Shown here: positions 55,047-63,723 of the stretch, piece after piece
Numbering within the stretch: the stretch's first letter is position 1
How the letters are laid out: each line of letters starts with the position of its first letter
NCBI GenBank assembly: GCA_964529715.1
Contig: CAZGXI010000013.1
Location: forward strand, 1-64,000
Source: CAZGXI01 sp964529715
Lineage (GTDB): Bacteria > Chloroflexota > Anaerolineae > Aggregatilineales > Ch27
Reading direction: 5' to 3'
DNA: 64,000 nucleotides
Notes under the pieces: generated by a model
Databases searched by the model: none
Told to the model about the DNA's origin: nothing
The model's input: only the letters and a program-made list of their open reading frames with translations
Program-made: the position numbers and the translations under genes

Positions 55047-56519
55047 TCAGGTCGCCGCCGCATCGATAGGCCAGCACACCGTGACGGTCGTCCCCTGCCC
55101 CACACCGTCGCTTGCCACCGCAATTCGACCGCCATAGCTTTCGACAATCGACCGGGCGAGCGCAAGACCAAGCCCAGTGCCCGGCGTTGAGCGAGAGCGT
55201 GACCGGTCGGCGCGATAAAACCGCTCGAAGACGTGCGGCAAATGGTCAGCGGCAATCCCCTGCCCTGTATCTGCAATGGTAAACACGGCGTCTGTGCCCT
55301 CGACGGCAATACACCAGGTGATGCGTCCGCCCGGCGGTGTATATTTGATCGCATTGTCCAATAGATTGCGAAACAGTACCGTCAGGTGGTTCAGGCTGGC
55401 CCGCGCTGTCACGGGGCCTTCAGTGGCCACATCAAGTTGCAGGTCGATCTCACGGTCCCCGGCCTGTTCCGCCATCACCTGTTGCAGGCTGTGCGCAAAA
55501 CGGATCAGATCGATCTGTTCCTGGCCGATTTCCGCCCGCCTGGTGTCAAGGCGCGAGAGCAAGACCAGGTCTTCAACCAGGTCGCTGAGCCTGCCTAGTT
55601 CTTCGTCCAGCTCGATGATGTACTGCCGCTGGGTCGGCGCATCCATCGACTCGTCCCGGCGCAGGGCTTCGGTTCGCAGGCGCATGGTCGTCAAGGGCGT
55701 GCGAAGTTCGTGAGAAGCGTTGCTGGCAAAAGCCCGCTGTTCCTCAATCATGGCCTGGACCTGCTCGGCCATCCGGTTAAAGGCGTGAGCGACCGCGCCG
55801 ATTTCATCCTGTGCCTGATAACCGACCCGGTGAGAGAGTTCTCCCCGCGAAAGCCGGAGAGCCGAGTCGCGCAGCTTTTCCAATGGGCGGATCAGCGATG
55901 AAGACAGCCAAAAACTGGCAAGGAACGCAACCACCGCAATACCAAGCACACCTAACCCCAAGACCAGCCAACGGTCGCTAACGGCCTGCTGAAGCCCGCT
56001 TAACGGCTCACTGAGCCGTAAATATCCCAGGAAAAATGCGCCGGCAGTCACTGGGGCAGCAGTGAAAAGCAGGGGGTGCCCGTTTTCGTCATTACGCTCG
56101 CTCACCGTGACCGCATTACGGCTAGCCGCAACGAGTTCTGGGTAGACCTGGAGGTCGTCTGGCAGTGGCCAGCTCTGCTCTGGGGTAGAGTCCTGCGGAA
56201 GATGATTGTTCCATCCGAAAGACGCAGTACGCCCATCCCGCACCCGAATCAATTCCAGATGTGTACCGGTCCGAGGACTTAAAGTGCTTAGGAGGTCGTC
56301 GAAGCTATCCCCTGACAACAACATGGTCATCTCGCCGCGCAATGCCTCCGTAAAATTGCGCGCGATAAGGATCACTTCATTGGTTAACCGCAGTTCATAA
56401 TCCCGGCGCGCGGCGCTGGAGATCTGCTGCCCAGCCAGCAACGCCAACCCACCGAAGCCGAGGACGATCAGCCCGGTGTAAGTGAGCAGCAGGCGCAGGC
56501 GCAGACTTTGCAACTTCAT
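55047..56519 (-). CDS. Membrane sensor histidine kinase
   Basis: The 490-residue product has two membrane segments (about residues 10-32 and 184-207) around an external sensor domain of about 150 residues, then a HAMP domain (SSSLIRPLEKLRDSALRLSR), the H box NASHELRTPLTTMRLRTEAL, the N box NLLDNAIKYTPPGG, DTGQGIAADH and GTGLGLALARSIV. The start at 56519 follows GGGGATC and leaves 10 bases after the regulator stop; a GTG at 56543 would overlap it. It is co-transcribed with the OmpR-type regulator. Confidence 0.95.
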   Translation of the reverse strand: MKLQSLRLRLLLTYTGLIVLGFGGLALLAGQQISSAARRDYELRLTNEVILIARNFTEALRGEMTMLLSGDSFDDLLSTLSPRTGTHLELIRVRDGRTASFGWNNHLPQDSTPEQSWPLPDDLQVYPELVAASRNAVTVSERNDENGHPLLFTAAPVTAGAFFLGYLRLSEPLSGLQQAVSDRWLVLGLGVLGIAVVAFLASFWLSSSLIRPLEKLRDSALRLSRGELSHRVGYQAQDEIGAVAHAFNRMAEQVQAMIEEQRAFASNASHELRTPLTTMRLRTEALRRDESMDAPTQRQYIIELDEELGRLSDLVEDLVLLSRLDTRRAEIGQEQIDLIRFAHSLQQVMAEQAGDREIDLQLDVATEGPVTARASLNHLTVLFRNLLDNAIKYTPPGGRITWCIAVEGTDAVFTIADTGQGIAADHLPHVFERFYRADRSRSRSTPGTGLGLALARSIVESYGGRIAVASDGVGQGTTVTVCWPIDAAAT

Positions 56520-56529
56520 GATCCCCGTT

Positions 56530-57246
56530 CTAGGCCACGACAAGCCGATACCCTACCCCACGCACGGTCTGAATCAATGTCGGGTTGCCCGGATCATCTT
56601 CCAGCTTTTCGCGCAACCAGCGGATGTGAACATCCAGCGTGCGCATGTCGCCGAGCCAATCCGTCCCCCAAACGGCGTCAAAAATCTCGGCTCGCGTCAC
56701 CACCTGCCCGGCACGCGCCGCCAACAGGCTGAGCAGTTCAAACTCCTTGTAACGCAGCGAGAGTACCCGGTTATTCTTCGTGACCTGCCTTGCTGTAAAG
56801 TCCAGGCAAATGTCCCTGATCTGGAGCGTCTGCGACTGCCGGATACACCGGGCATCCATCTCCACACGCCTTAGCAGGGCCTTGATACGCGCCATTAGTT
56901 CTCGTGTGCTGAACGGTTTGGTCAGGTAATCGTCCGCGCCGAGTTCAAGGCCCAGGATGCGATCAACTTCGTCGCTCAACGCCGTCAGCATCAGCACCGG
57001 CACCGTGCTGTGTTGGCGAAGCACCTTGCAGACTTCCCAACCATCCATTTCCGGCAGCAAGATGTCCAGGATGATCAGATCGACCGGTGATTCCAGCGCC
57101 AACCGCAGCCCCTCTGCCCCATCGGTGGCTATCGTGACCTGATAGTGGGCCGCTTCGAGCGCACGTACCACCGGCCCCCGGATGAGCGGATCGTCTTCGA
57201 TCAGCAAAATGTGAGAGGTTGCGTTTCCCATCATCTTCCACGCCAT
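56530..57246 (-). CDS. OmpR/PhoB-family response regulator
   Basis: The 238-residue product has a receiver domain (ILLIEDDPLIRGPVV; DLIILDILLPEMDGWEV with phospho-Asp; DDYLTKPFSTREL) and a winged-helix DNA-binding domain (LSLRYKEFELLSLLAARAGQ, TLDVHIRWLREKLEDDPGNP, RGVGYRLVVA). ATGs at residues 5 and 6 are possible alternative starts. Its upstream region shares a phased TTTAAG triple repeat with the PDZ gene promoter, which suggests that this regulator binds there. Confidence 0.95.
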   Translation of the reverse strand: MAWKMMGNATSHILLIEDDPLIRGPVVRALEAAHYQVTIATDGAEGLRLALESPVDLIILDILLPEMDGWEVCKVLRQHSTVPVLMLTALSDEVDRILGLELGADDYLTKPFSTRELMARIKALLRRVEMDARCIRQSQTLQIRDICLDFTARQVTKNNRVLSLRYKEFELLSLLAARAGQVVTRAEIFDAVWGTDWLGDMRTLDVHIRWLREKLEDDPGNPTLIQTVRGVGYRLVVA

Positions 57247-57303
57247 TTTACAGACAGTGCTCTGTTTTTATTGTGTCACCTCCTGGAAATCAGGACAAGC
57301 CAA

Positions 57304-57332
57304 TTTAAGACGTGTTTAACGTTATTTAAGAC
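57304..57332. promoter_or_regulatory. Phased TTTAAG triple direct repeat, site 1
   Basis: TTTAAGAC, TTTAACGT and TTTAAGAC begin at 57304, 57315 and 57325, spaced 11 and 10 bases, about one DNA turn each. Such tandem repeats are typical binding sites of OmpR/PhoB-family dimers. A weak -10-like TATCGT starts 38 bases after the third repeat. The site lies between the regulator gene and the divergent envelope operon. Confidence 0.65.
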
Positions 57333-57460
57333 CCGGATCACCACAGGCTGTGAAAAGCGTTGTATCGTGTTTGTAGTTTTGCTCACTATGTACCGCCTAA
57401 GATTTACCTACATGGTCTGGCGGGAGATCAGTAGAACCGGGTCTGACTGCTGGAGAAAAC

Positions 57461-57985
57461 ATGCTCAAGACAATTCACTTCAACAAAACGAAAATCAAGC
57501 TGTGCCTGGATATGGCGCTGACGGCGGCCTATGTGGTCGCCATGGAGCCGCACTTTACCGGGGAGACATGGCACGAATGGCTGGGACTAGCGCTCGGCGG
57601 AGCAGTGATCGTCCACCTGCTGCTTAACTGGAAATGGGTTCTCAACGTCACTCGGCGATTCTTTCACAAACTGCAACGACAGGTCCGGATCGATTACCTG
57701 CTAGACCTGGCCTTGTTCGTCTCGTTTGCCGCCGTCATTCTCAGCGGGATCATGATCTCCCACAACCTCCAAACCGCTGCGACTTTGGGCCTTTCCTTTG
57801 AGGCTCAGCGAACCTGGCGCAGCATTCATGCCTGGGCGCCGCAGGTTGCCCTGTTGGTCGTCGGCGTCCATCTCGGCCTACATTGGCAGTGGATCATGAG
57901 TACCATCCGGCGTTACCTACCGAGAATCCACATCCGCCGCCCGGTCGAGCAGCAGTCTTCATCAGAAATGCGCGCTCAGGGTTAG
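57461..57985 (+). CDS. Four-helix membrane protein, DUF4405-like
   Basis: The 174-residue product has four membrane segments with conserved histidines (PHFTGETWHEWLGLALGG, VIVHLLLNWKWVLNV, SIHAWAPQVALLVVGVHLGL with HW), the pattern of DUF4405 and cytochrome b561-like proteins. Paired histidines in the helices could ligate heme. GGAG precedes the ATG by 6 bases. It is the first gene of the operon divergent from the two-component system. Confidence 0.8.
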   Translation: MLKTIHFNKTKIKLCLDMALTAAYVVAMEPHFTGETWHEWLGLALGGAVIVHLLLNWKWVLNVTRRFFHKLQRQVRIDYLLDLALFVSFAAVILSGIMISHNLQTAATLGLSFEAQRTWRSIHAWAPQVALLVVGVHLGLHWQWIMSTIRRYLPRIHIRRPVEQQSSSEMRAQG

Positions 57986-58011
57986 CACCAAGCAGACGGA
58001 AAGGACACAAA

Positions 58012-58434
58012 ATGCGCAACTCAAAACTCAAGAGGGCAGTCATATTCGTGGTCGTCATTGCTATCCTGGCGCTGAGCGGTTACTGGCTGAACAGCGCCGG
58101 ACGGCTGGATATTCCGAGGGTCTTTGCCCTACCGGGAGTGTCTACCAGATCGGGTGAGGGCGGATTTGCAGGAGAGAATCATCAGCCTCCCCAAGGCGCA
58201 GGCGCTTCGCAGGCCACATCATTCGGGCAGGGCAGAAGACACGAAAGTAGCGGTGAAGGCGCCGGCTTGAACGGGAGTGGCCTGCCGGATGTGCTGTCCG
58301 ATCTGTGGTTTCTGGCAGTGACGATCACGGTGGTTGTCTACGGAGAACGCGGCCTGTCATTTGTGACGATGCAAATACACCGGCTGCTGCGCACGAGCCA
58401 CGCGCCGTCGGTCCTGGGTGAGAAACAGCCGTAA
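58012..58434 (+). CDS. Small membrane protein of unknown function
   Basis: The 140-residue product has an N-terminal membrane segment (AVIFVVVIAILALSGYWL), a Gly/Ser/Gln-rich external stretch of about 60 residues and a second membrane segment (DLWFLAVTITVVVYG). GGAAAGGA stands before the ATG at 58012; the longer frame from 57883 overlaps the previous gene and is unlikely. I do not recognise the family. It follows the DUF4405-like gene by 26 bases, so the two are probably co-expressed. Confidence 0.7.
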   Translation: MRNSKLKRAVIFVVVIAILALSGYWLNSAGRLDIPRVFALPGVSTRSGEGGFAGENHQPPQGAGASQATSFGQGRRHESSGEGAGLNGSGLPDVLSDLWFLAVTITVVVYGERGLSFVTMQIHRLLRTSHAPSVLGEKQP

Positions 58435-58485
58435 CGGACGAGAACGGGTGGTTCACTTCGGACAGAACCGCCAAGACATGGACAA

Positions 58486-58512
58486 TTTAAGGTGGATTTA
58501 AGGTGATTTCAG
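58486..58512 (+). promoter_or_regulatory. Phased TTTAAG triple direct repeat, site 2
   Basis: TTTAAGGT, TTTAAGGT and TTTCAGAA begin at 58486, 58497 and 58507, with the same 11- and 10-base steps as site 1. TAAAGT, a weak -10 box, starts 38 bases after the third repeat, exactly as in site 1. It precedes the double-PDZ gene. Confidence 0.65.
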
Positions 58513-58611
58513 AAGGGGATAACCACAAGCAGGTCCGAATGCCCTAAAGTAGGTTCAACGTAAACGGGACAGGCCCAGTCAAACTGCCGGGCCAGAAAGG
58601 AAAGGAACAAG

Positions 58612-59469
58612 ATGCGGAAGGTAACAGTGATGAGTGTGAGTCTGATTGTGGTGCTGGCGCTTTCCCTGATGGTCGCTGGCACAATCATGGCCCAGGGTGG
58701 CGACGAAACGGAGTCGACGGCCTGGTTGGGTGTCCGTCTGGGCGAGACAGAAAGCAACGTCTTCGTAGTACAAGTGATAACCGGCTCGCCAGCGGCGGTT
58801 GGTGGTCTGCTCATCGGGGATCAAATCATCAGTCTCGACGGCGCAGCGGTCGAATCCGCACAGGCGCTGGCCGAAGCGATCCGGGCACACAGCGCGGGTG
58901 ATGTTGTCACCCTGATCGTGATGCGTAACGGCACCGAGCGCACACTTGAAGTCGAATTGGGCAGCACGCCGCAGTTCCAGGGAGGCGGTCGTTGGGGACG
59001 CTTCTCGGCGGCAGAAATGGACACCGTAACGTTGGTCGCGCACCTGCTGGGAGTCAACCTGGAAGAAGCCGATGGCGGCTATGAAGTGACAGCCGTCGGT
59101 CGGGTGAACCCCGCCGACTTACAAGAAGGTGACGTGATCACGGCAGTCAACGGGCAAGCTATCGCAGCGGTGGACTGGAATACCCTGTGGACCGAACTGG
59201 TCCAGTCGGACGATGCCACACTGACACTCACCGTGCTGCGCAATGGCGAAGAAATCACGGTCGAAAGCACGCTGTTCGCCGGGCTGCACGGTGAGGGGCG
59301 CGGGCAGGGGCCGCTGGGCGGCTTTGGCGGCCCCAACCGCGACGCCCCCGGCGGGTTTGGGCGCGGCGGCTTCTGGGGCAATCCTCCACAGCAGGCCGCG
59401 CCAAGCGGGGGACAGTCCAATCCGGGTGGCGTCTCTGTACCAGCAGCGGAGGACACCTCAGCGGCATAA
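58612..59469 (+). CDS. Secreted double-PDZ protein
   Basis: The 285-residue product has a signal peptide (VMSVSLIVVLALSLMVAGTIMAQGG) and two PDZ-like domains: ESTAWLGVRLGETESNVFVV with GLLIGDQIISLDGAAV and LAEAIRAHSAGDVVTLIV; and GYEVTAVGRVNPADLQEGDV with ITAVNGQAI. The C-terminal 60 residues are rich in Gly, Pro and Gln. There is no protease domain, so it is probably an adaptor or chaperone-like envelope protein, as PDZ domains bind exposed C-termini. AAGGA precedes the ATG. Its promoter carries the TTTAAG triple repeat. Confidence 0.88.
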   Translation: MRKVTVMSVSLIVVLALSLMVAGTIMAQGGDETESTAWLGVRLGETESNVFVVQVITGSPAAVGGLLIGDQIISLDGAAVESAQALAEAIRAHSAGDVVTLIVMRNGTERTLEVELGSTPQFQGGGRWGRFSAAEMDTVTLVAHLLGVNLEEADGGYEVTAVGRVNPADLQEGDVITAVNGQAIAAVDWNTLWTELVQSDDATLTLTVLRNGEEITVESTLFAGLHGEGRGQGPLGGFGGPNRDAPGGFGRGGFWGNPPQQAAPSGGQSNPGGVSVPAAEDTSAA

Positions 59470-59498
59470 CCCTTCGACAACGCCCCTTTTTCCCTCTA

Positions 59499-59526
59499 CT
59501 TCGGGAGTTGCCCCCAACTCCCGAAG
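59499..59526 (+). terminator. Terminator after the PDZ gene
   Basis: CTTCGGGAGTTG and CAACTCCCGAAG form a perfect 12-bp stem around CCCC, followed by GCTGCTTTATC, 30 bases after the stop. Confidence 0.7.
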
Positions 59527-59684
59527 GCTGCTTTATCTCACTGGCCTCTCTGCACAGTCCTCCGCGCCAGTAACCTGCGCTTTCATGCGTTGGGAATCAT
59601 GCTCGGCCAGATCAAGGTCTCGGACAAAGCCCGCTGCCTCGATCCACACGGCTTTCGCGCCTCCCCTCCTCGATGTTGAATTGT

Positions 59685-59711
59685 TTGACAATAGCCGGAA
59701 TGTACTATAGT
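59685..59711 (+). promoter_or_regulatory. Possible sigma70 promoter for the Liv operon
   Basis: TTGACA (59685-59690) and TATAGT (59706-59711) are 15 bases apart, two fewer than ideal, about 275 bases before the binding-protein ATG. Apart from this and the terminator, the 514-bp gap to the next gene shows no feature I can name. Confidence 0.45.
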
Positions 59712-59983
59712 CTTTGAAATTACGCGGCTGTGATCGGATTCGGGGGCAAAGCAGGTGTTTTATACATCTTGTGTGAATCCGACTGAATAAATTTAACATT
59801 TTTCAGATGTTTGTTTTCGCATACAATCATGGTGTGCCGCCAAATATTCCACACACTTCAAGAACAACAACCCGTCTTTCACATTCACCAAAGAAGGGGG
59901 TGATGCCTATATAAAAATCCCGACAGTCTGCCGACCACCCTCCCAAAAACAACCACGCAATAAGGAAAAGGAGAGAGTAAGCC

Positions 59984-61207
59984 ATGCTTAAGCGCCTCGT
60001 TACCTTGACTGTGACCCTGGCCGTCATGCTGACATTTTTGGGCGGTCTGACCGCCGTCGCTCAAGATGACTGCAACTTTGCCGGCGAGGTCGTGATCGGC
60101 GTGATTGCCTCGCTCACTGGCGACCGCCCCAAGGTCGGCCAAAGCACCGAAGAAGCCACCAACATGGTCGTCGATGAGATCAACGCCGCGTGCGGCCTGC
60201 AGATCGGTAGCGAGAACTATGAGGTCGTTGCGATCATCGAGGACAGTGAGTCGCGGGCCGAATCAGCGGTAGCCGCCGCAACCCGCTTGATCGTGGATGA
60301 GGAAGTAGTAGCGATCATCGGTCCCCAGGCCAGCGTCGAGGCCGTACCGGCAGGCCAGGTTGCCAATGACCGCGAAACCCCGATGATCTCTCCCTGGTCC
60401 ACCAACCCGGCCACAACCCTAGACCGCCCCTGGGTCTTCCGCGCCGCCTTCCTCGACCCGTTCCAGGGCCGCGTAGGTGCCAGCTTCGCTATGAGCGAGT
60501 TCGGCGCGACAACGGCAGCAGTCCTCTATGACGTTGCCAGCGACTACCCGAAGGGCCTGGCCGAAAACTTCCGCGATGCCTTCATCGAAGGCGGCGGGGA
60601 AATCGTGGCATTTGAGAGCTTCACCACTGGCGACACCGACTTTAGCTCGCAGCTTACCAACATCATCGCGGCTGCGCCGGAAGTGCTGTTCGTCCCGCAG
60701 TACTACAACGAAGTGCCGTTGATCGTCCAGCAGGCGCGCGAGCTGGGTTACGAAGGCCCGATCCTGGGCAGCGATAGCTGGGGTACGCCGGACCTGATCG
60801 AGCTATGCGGCGATGCTTGCGAGGGGCTATACTTCAGCACCCACTATGCGCCGGACATCGCCACCGAGGTGGCCCAGACCTTCATCAACAACTACAATGA
60901 ACTATATGGCGCGCTGCCTGACGATGTGGCCGCCCTGACCTACGACGCCTTCCAACTGCTGTTCCAGGCCATTCGGAATGCCGGCTCGCTGGACCGCGCC
61001 GCCATCCGTGACGCCCTGGCCGGCATCGACCTCTACGAGGGCGTGACGGGCCTGATGAGCTTCGATGAACAGGGCGATCCAGTGAAATGCGCTGTGATCA
61101 TCCAGATCAACGAGGGCGCGTTCACCTATTACGACTCAGCCTGCCCGGCAGGCTTCCCGCCGGAAGACATGGTTGAGCCAGAGGCGACCGAAGAGGCCAG
61201 TTCATAA
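59984..61207 (+). CDS. Branched-chain amino acid-type ABC binding protein
   Basis: The 407-residue product has a signal peptide (RLVTLTVTLAVMLTFLGGLTAVAQ) and the Leu/Ile/Val-binding fold: VVIGVIASLTGDRPKVGQST, VVAIIGPQASVEAVPAGQVA, MISPWSTNPATT and ALTYDAFQLLFQAIRNAG. AAAAGGAGAGAG precedes the ATG. It belongs to an operon with LivH, LivM and LivG. Family members also bind amides, urea or aromatic acids, so the ligand is not certain. Confidence 0.92.
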   Translation: MLKRLVTLTVTLAVMLTFLGGLTAVAQDDCNFAGEVVIGVIASLTGDRPKVGQSTEEATNMVVDEINAACGLQIGSENYEVVAIIEDSESRAESAVAAATRLIVDEEVVAIIGPQASVEAVPAGQVANDRETPMISPWSTNPATTLDRPWVFRAAFLDPFQGRVGASFAMSEFGATTAAVLYDVASDYPKGLAENFRDAFIEGGGEIVAFESFTTGDTDFSSQLTNIIAAAPEVLFVPQYYNEVPLIVQQARELGYEGPILGSDSWGTPDLIELCGDACEGLYFSTHYAPDIATEVAQTFINNYNELYGALPDDVAALTYDAFQLLFQAIRNAGSLDRAAIRDALAGIDLYEGVTGLMSFDEQGDPVKCAVIIQINEGAFTYYDSACPAGFPPEDMVEPEATEEASS

Positions 61208-61219
61208 CGTATCCTGTTG

Positions 61220-61246
61220 GGACGCCCCGTGATCTGCGGGGCGTCC
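61220..61246 (+). promoter_or_regulatory. Perfect 10-bp stem-loop between binding-protein and LivH genes
   Basis: GGACGCCCCG and CGGGGCGTCC pair perfectly with a 7-base loop, 12 bases after the binding-protein stop, followed by TTTCCTCC. Fifth example of a stem-loop in this position in the window; this one could also terminate part of the transcripts. Confidence 0.7.
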
Positions 61247-61326
61247 TTTCCTCCACCAATGGCCTGCAAACAGCGGCACCTAGCCTGCCCAGTGCCGGGT
61301 CGTGATCAGTAACCGGAGAACCTCCT

Positions 61327-62214
61327 ATGGACCTATCCGTCTTTGTGCAGCAGCTTCTCAATGGACTCCAGTTGGGCAGCCTGTATGCGCTGATCGCGTT
61401 AGGTTACTCAATGGTTTATGGGGTACTGCTGTTGATTAACTTCGCGCACGGCGACATCTTCATGTTCGGCGCATTTATCGGCGTGTTCGGTTCGTTCATT
61501 TTAAAGTGGCCTTTCCTGCCGACTCTGCTGCTGTCAATGATCCTTACCTCCCTGTTGGGCGTAACCATCGAGCGGGTGGCTTATAAACCGTTGCGACAGG
61601 CGTCACGGCTGTCAGTCGTAATCACGGCGCTCAGCGTTGGCCTGCTGCTAGAAAACGGCATCCTGGCTCTGGCCGGAGCTAATCCACGCCGCTATCCACA
61701 AGACTTCTTTCCTTCGCAGACGTATACCCTCGGCTCAATCGTCGTCAGTGATATCAAGATTCTGGTGATCGCACTGGCGCTGCTGCTGTTCCTGGGGCTG
61801 TATCTCATCGTCACACGGACGAAGTGGGGGATGGCAATGCGCGCCATCTCCTATGACAAATTTGCCGTCCCCCTGATGGGCATTTCACAAGACCGCATCA
61901 TCTCCCTGACCTTTGCCCTGGGGACGGCGCTGGCAGCGGCGGCAGGTATCCTGTGGGTTATTGCCTATCCTACCCTGGAAACAGATATGGGAATGCGCGT
62001 CGGCTGGAAGGCATTTATTGCCGCGGTCGTAGGCGGAATCGGCGATATTCGCGGCGCGATGGTAGGCGGGCTGATCCTCGGATTTGTGGAGATTTTCGTG
62101 CCCGCCGTGTTTCCTTCCACCCTGCGCGACCCAATTGCCTTCGCCCTGCTGCTGGCGATCCTGGTGGTCCGCCCAACCGGTATCTTCGGCGTCGCCCGCC
62201 GCCAGAAAGTGTAG
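61327..62214 (+). CDS. livH: Branched-chain amino acid ABC permease LivH
   Basis: The 295-residue product starts FVQQLLNGLQLGSLYALIAL and has GYSMVYGVLLLINFAHGDIF and VVGGIGDIRGAMVGGLILGF, hallmarks of LivH. It forms the membrane pore with LivM. GGAG lies 8 bases before the ATG; LivM follows after 9 bases. Confidence 0.95.
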   Translation: MDLSVFVQQLLNGLQLGSLYALIALGYSMVYGVLLLINFAHGDIFMFGAFIGVFGSFILKWPFLPTLLLSMILTSLLGVTIERVAYKPLRQASRLSVVITALSVGLLLENGILALAGANPRRYPQDFFPSQTYTLGSIVVSDIKILVIALALLLFLGLYLIVTRTKWGMAMRAISYDKFAVPLMGISQDRIISLTFALGTALAAAAGILWVIAYPTLETDMGMRVGWKAFIAAVVGGIGDIRGAMVGGLILGFVEIFVPAVFPSTLRDPIAFALLLAILVVRPTGIFGVARRQKV

Positions 62215-62223
62215 GAGAGCACC

Positions 62224-63723
62224 ATGTTTCGATCTATCCGACGATTTCTGGTGCGGCTGACCGAACCGCTGCGTGAATGGCTGGGTCGTATCCCCCTGCT
62301 GGCTTACCTGGCCGGCCTGGTCGTGGCGGTCCTGATCGAACGCCAGTGGGGAGACGCCTTTGCGAACCTGCTGGGCTTCCGCAAAATTCCGGCGTTCTTC
62401 GGTATCGGTGATCTCCTGGAGCCGTTCAGCGAAATCAACACCGCCCTATCAGGTATCCTGGGACCGTTCTTTCCCACACCCAGCCAGACCATTCAGGCCC
62501 CACTTCAGCAATCTGGGGAGGCGGTGGGTAGCGTGCTCACGACCTTCGTGAACGCCCTGTTCTACCAGGGCCGCCGCGAACCCGGTTTCTTCGACACGCT
62601 ACTGCGGGTGACGATTTACGATGTGGTGATCTTCGTCATCCCGATCCTCGTAATCGCCTTGCTGCTGCGCGGAGTCAGCCGGCAAACGGTAACGCGCCTG
62701 CCACACTGGGCCAACGGCGTGGTCCACCTGGCTTTGCTCTATCTGGCTCTGGCGCTGTGGGGCAACCTCAACGACTACCGGGCACTGGTGCTGGTGTATA
62801 TGGGCGTGAACATCATGCTCACCATCAGCCTGAATCTCGTCAACGGCTACATGGGGGAATTCTCCGTTGGCCACGCCGGGTTTATGGCCGTAGGCGCCTA
62901 CGTGTCGTCGGTGCTGACCATGTGGGCCTTCACCGACAGCCGGGTGTTTGGGCCGCACGTTCTGCCGCCTGAACTGGGCCTGCCGTTCGGCTTCATCATT
63001 GCCCTGATCGCCGGGGGCGTGGCGGCAGCATTGGCCGGACTGCTGGTAGCTTTTCCCTCATTCAAGACACGCGGCGACTACCTGGCTATCGTCACACTGG
63101 CGGTGAACTTTATCGTTCAGGGCGTGATCAACAACATGGAGTTCATCGGTGGCCCGCGTGGGCTGAACGGCGTGCCCCTGTGGAGCAACATGCATTGGGT
63201 CTTCGCCCTGACGCTCCTCTCGGTGCTCGGTGTCTACCTACTGGTCAACTCGACCTTTGGCAAGGGCATCGTCGCCATCCGTGAGGACGAGGTCGCCGCC
63301 GGGCTGATGGGCGTCAACACGCGGCGAGTTAAGCTGGTAGCCTTCCTGATCTCGTCATTCATCGCGGGTGTGGCTGGCGGGTTATTAGCACACACGCTGG
63401 CTTATGTGAATCCCGGCATGTTCGGCATCCTGCGTTCGACCGAAGTGCTGGCGATGGTTTACCTGGGCGGTATGGGCAGCATCAGCGGATCGATCATCGC
63501 CGCCGTGTTGTTTACCCTGTTGATTGAAGCTCTACGTCCACTGGAAGTGCTAAAATGGGTGGTCATCCCGCTCATTCTGATCTTCGTGATGCTCTACCGT
63601 CCGCAGGGACTCTTTGGCTTCCGCGAGATCAAATTGAACCTGGGCGCAGAGCGTGCCCCCCGCGCCCGTAGACACCCCCCCACGGCCCCTACGGAGGTGA
63701 GCGATGCCGCTTCTGGAAATTAA
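62224..63723 (+). CDS. livM: Branched-chain amino acid ABC permease LivM with an N-terminal extension
   Basis: The 499-residue product is longer than typical LivM (about 300-420 residues). The LivM core begins near residue 180 (GVNIMLTISLNLVNGYMGEF, SVGHAGFMAVGAYVSS, GGPRGLNGVP, YLGGMGSISGSIIAAVLF). The first 170 residues hold extra membrane segments (IPLLAYLAGLVVAVLI; VVIFVIPILVIALLL) around a polar stretch with FFPTPSQTIQAPLQQSG. AGGAG precedes the ATG. The extension may be specific to this lineage. Confidence 0.93.
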   Translation: MFRSIRRFLVRLTEPLREWLGRIPLLAYLAGLVVAVLIERQWGDAFANLLGFRKIPAFFGIGDLLEPFSEINTALSGILGPFFPTPSQTIQAPLQQSGEAVGSVLTTFVNALFYQGRREPGFFDTLLRVTIYDVVIFVIPILVIALLLRGVSRQTVTRLPHWANGVVHLALLYLALALWGNLNDYRALVLVYMGVNIMLTISLNLVNGYMGEFSVGHAGFMAVGAYVSSVLTMWAFTDSRVFGPHVLPPELGLPFGFIIALIAGGVAAALAGLLVAFPSFKTRGDYLAIVTLAVNFIVQGVINNMEFIGGPRGLNGVPLWSNMHWVFALTLLSVLGVYLLVNSTFGKGIVAIREDEVAAGLMGVNTRRVKLVAFLISSFIAGVAGGLLAHTLAYVNPGMFGILRSTEVLAMVYLGGMGSISGSIIAAVLFTLLIEALRPLEVLKWVVIPLILIFVMLYRPQGLFGFREIKLNLGAERAPRARRHPPTAPTEVSDAASGN

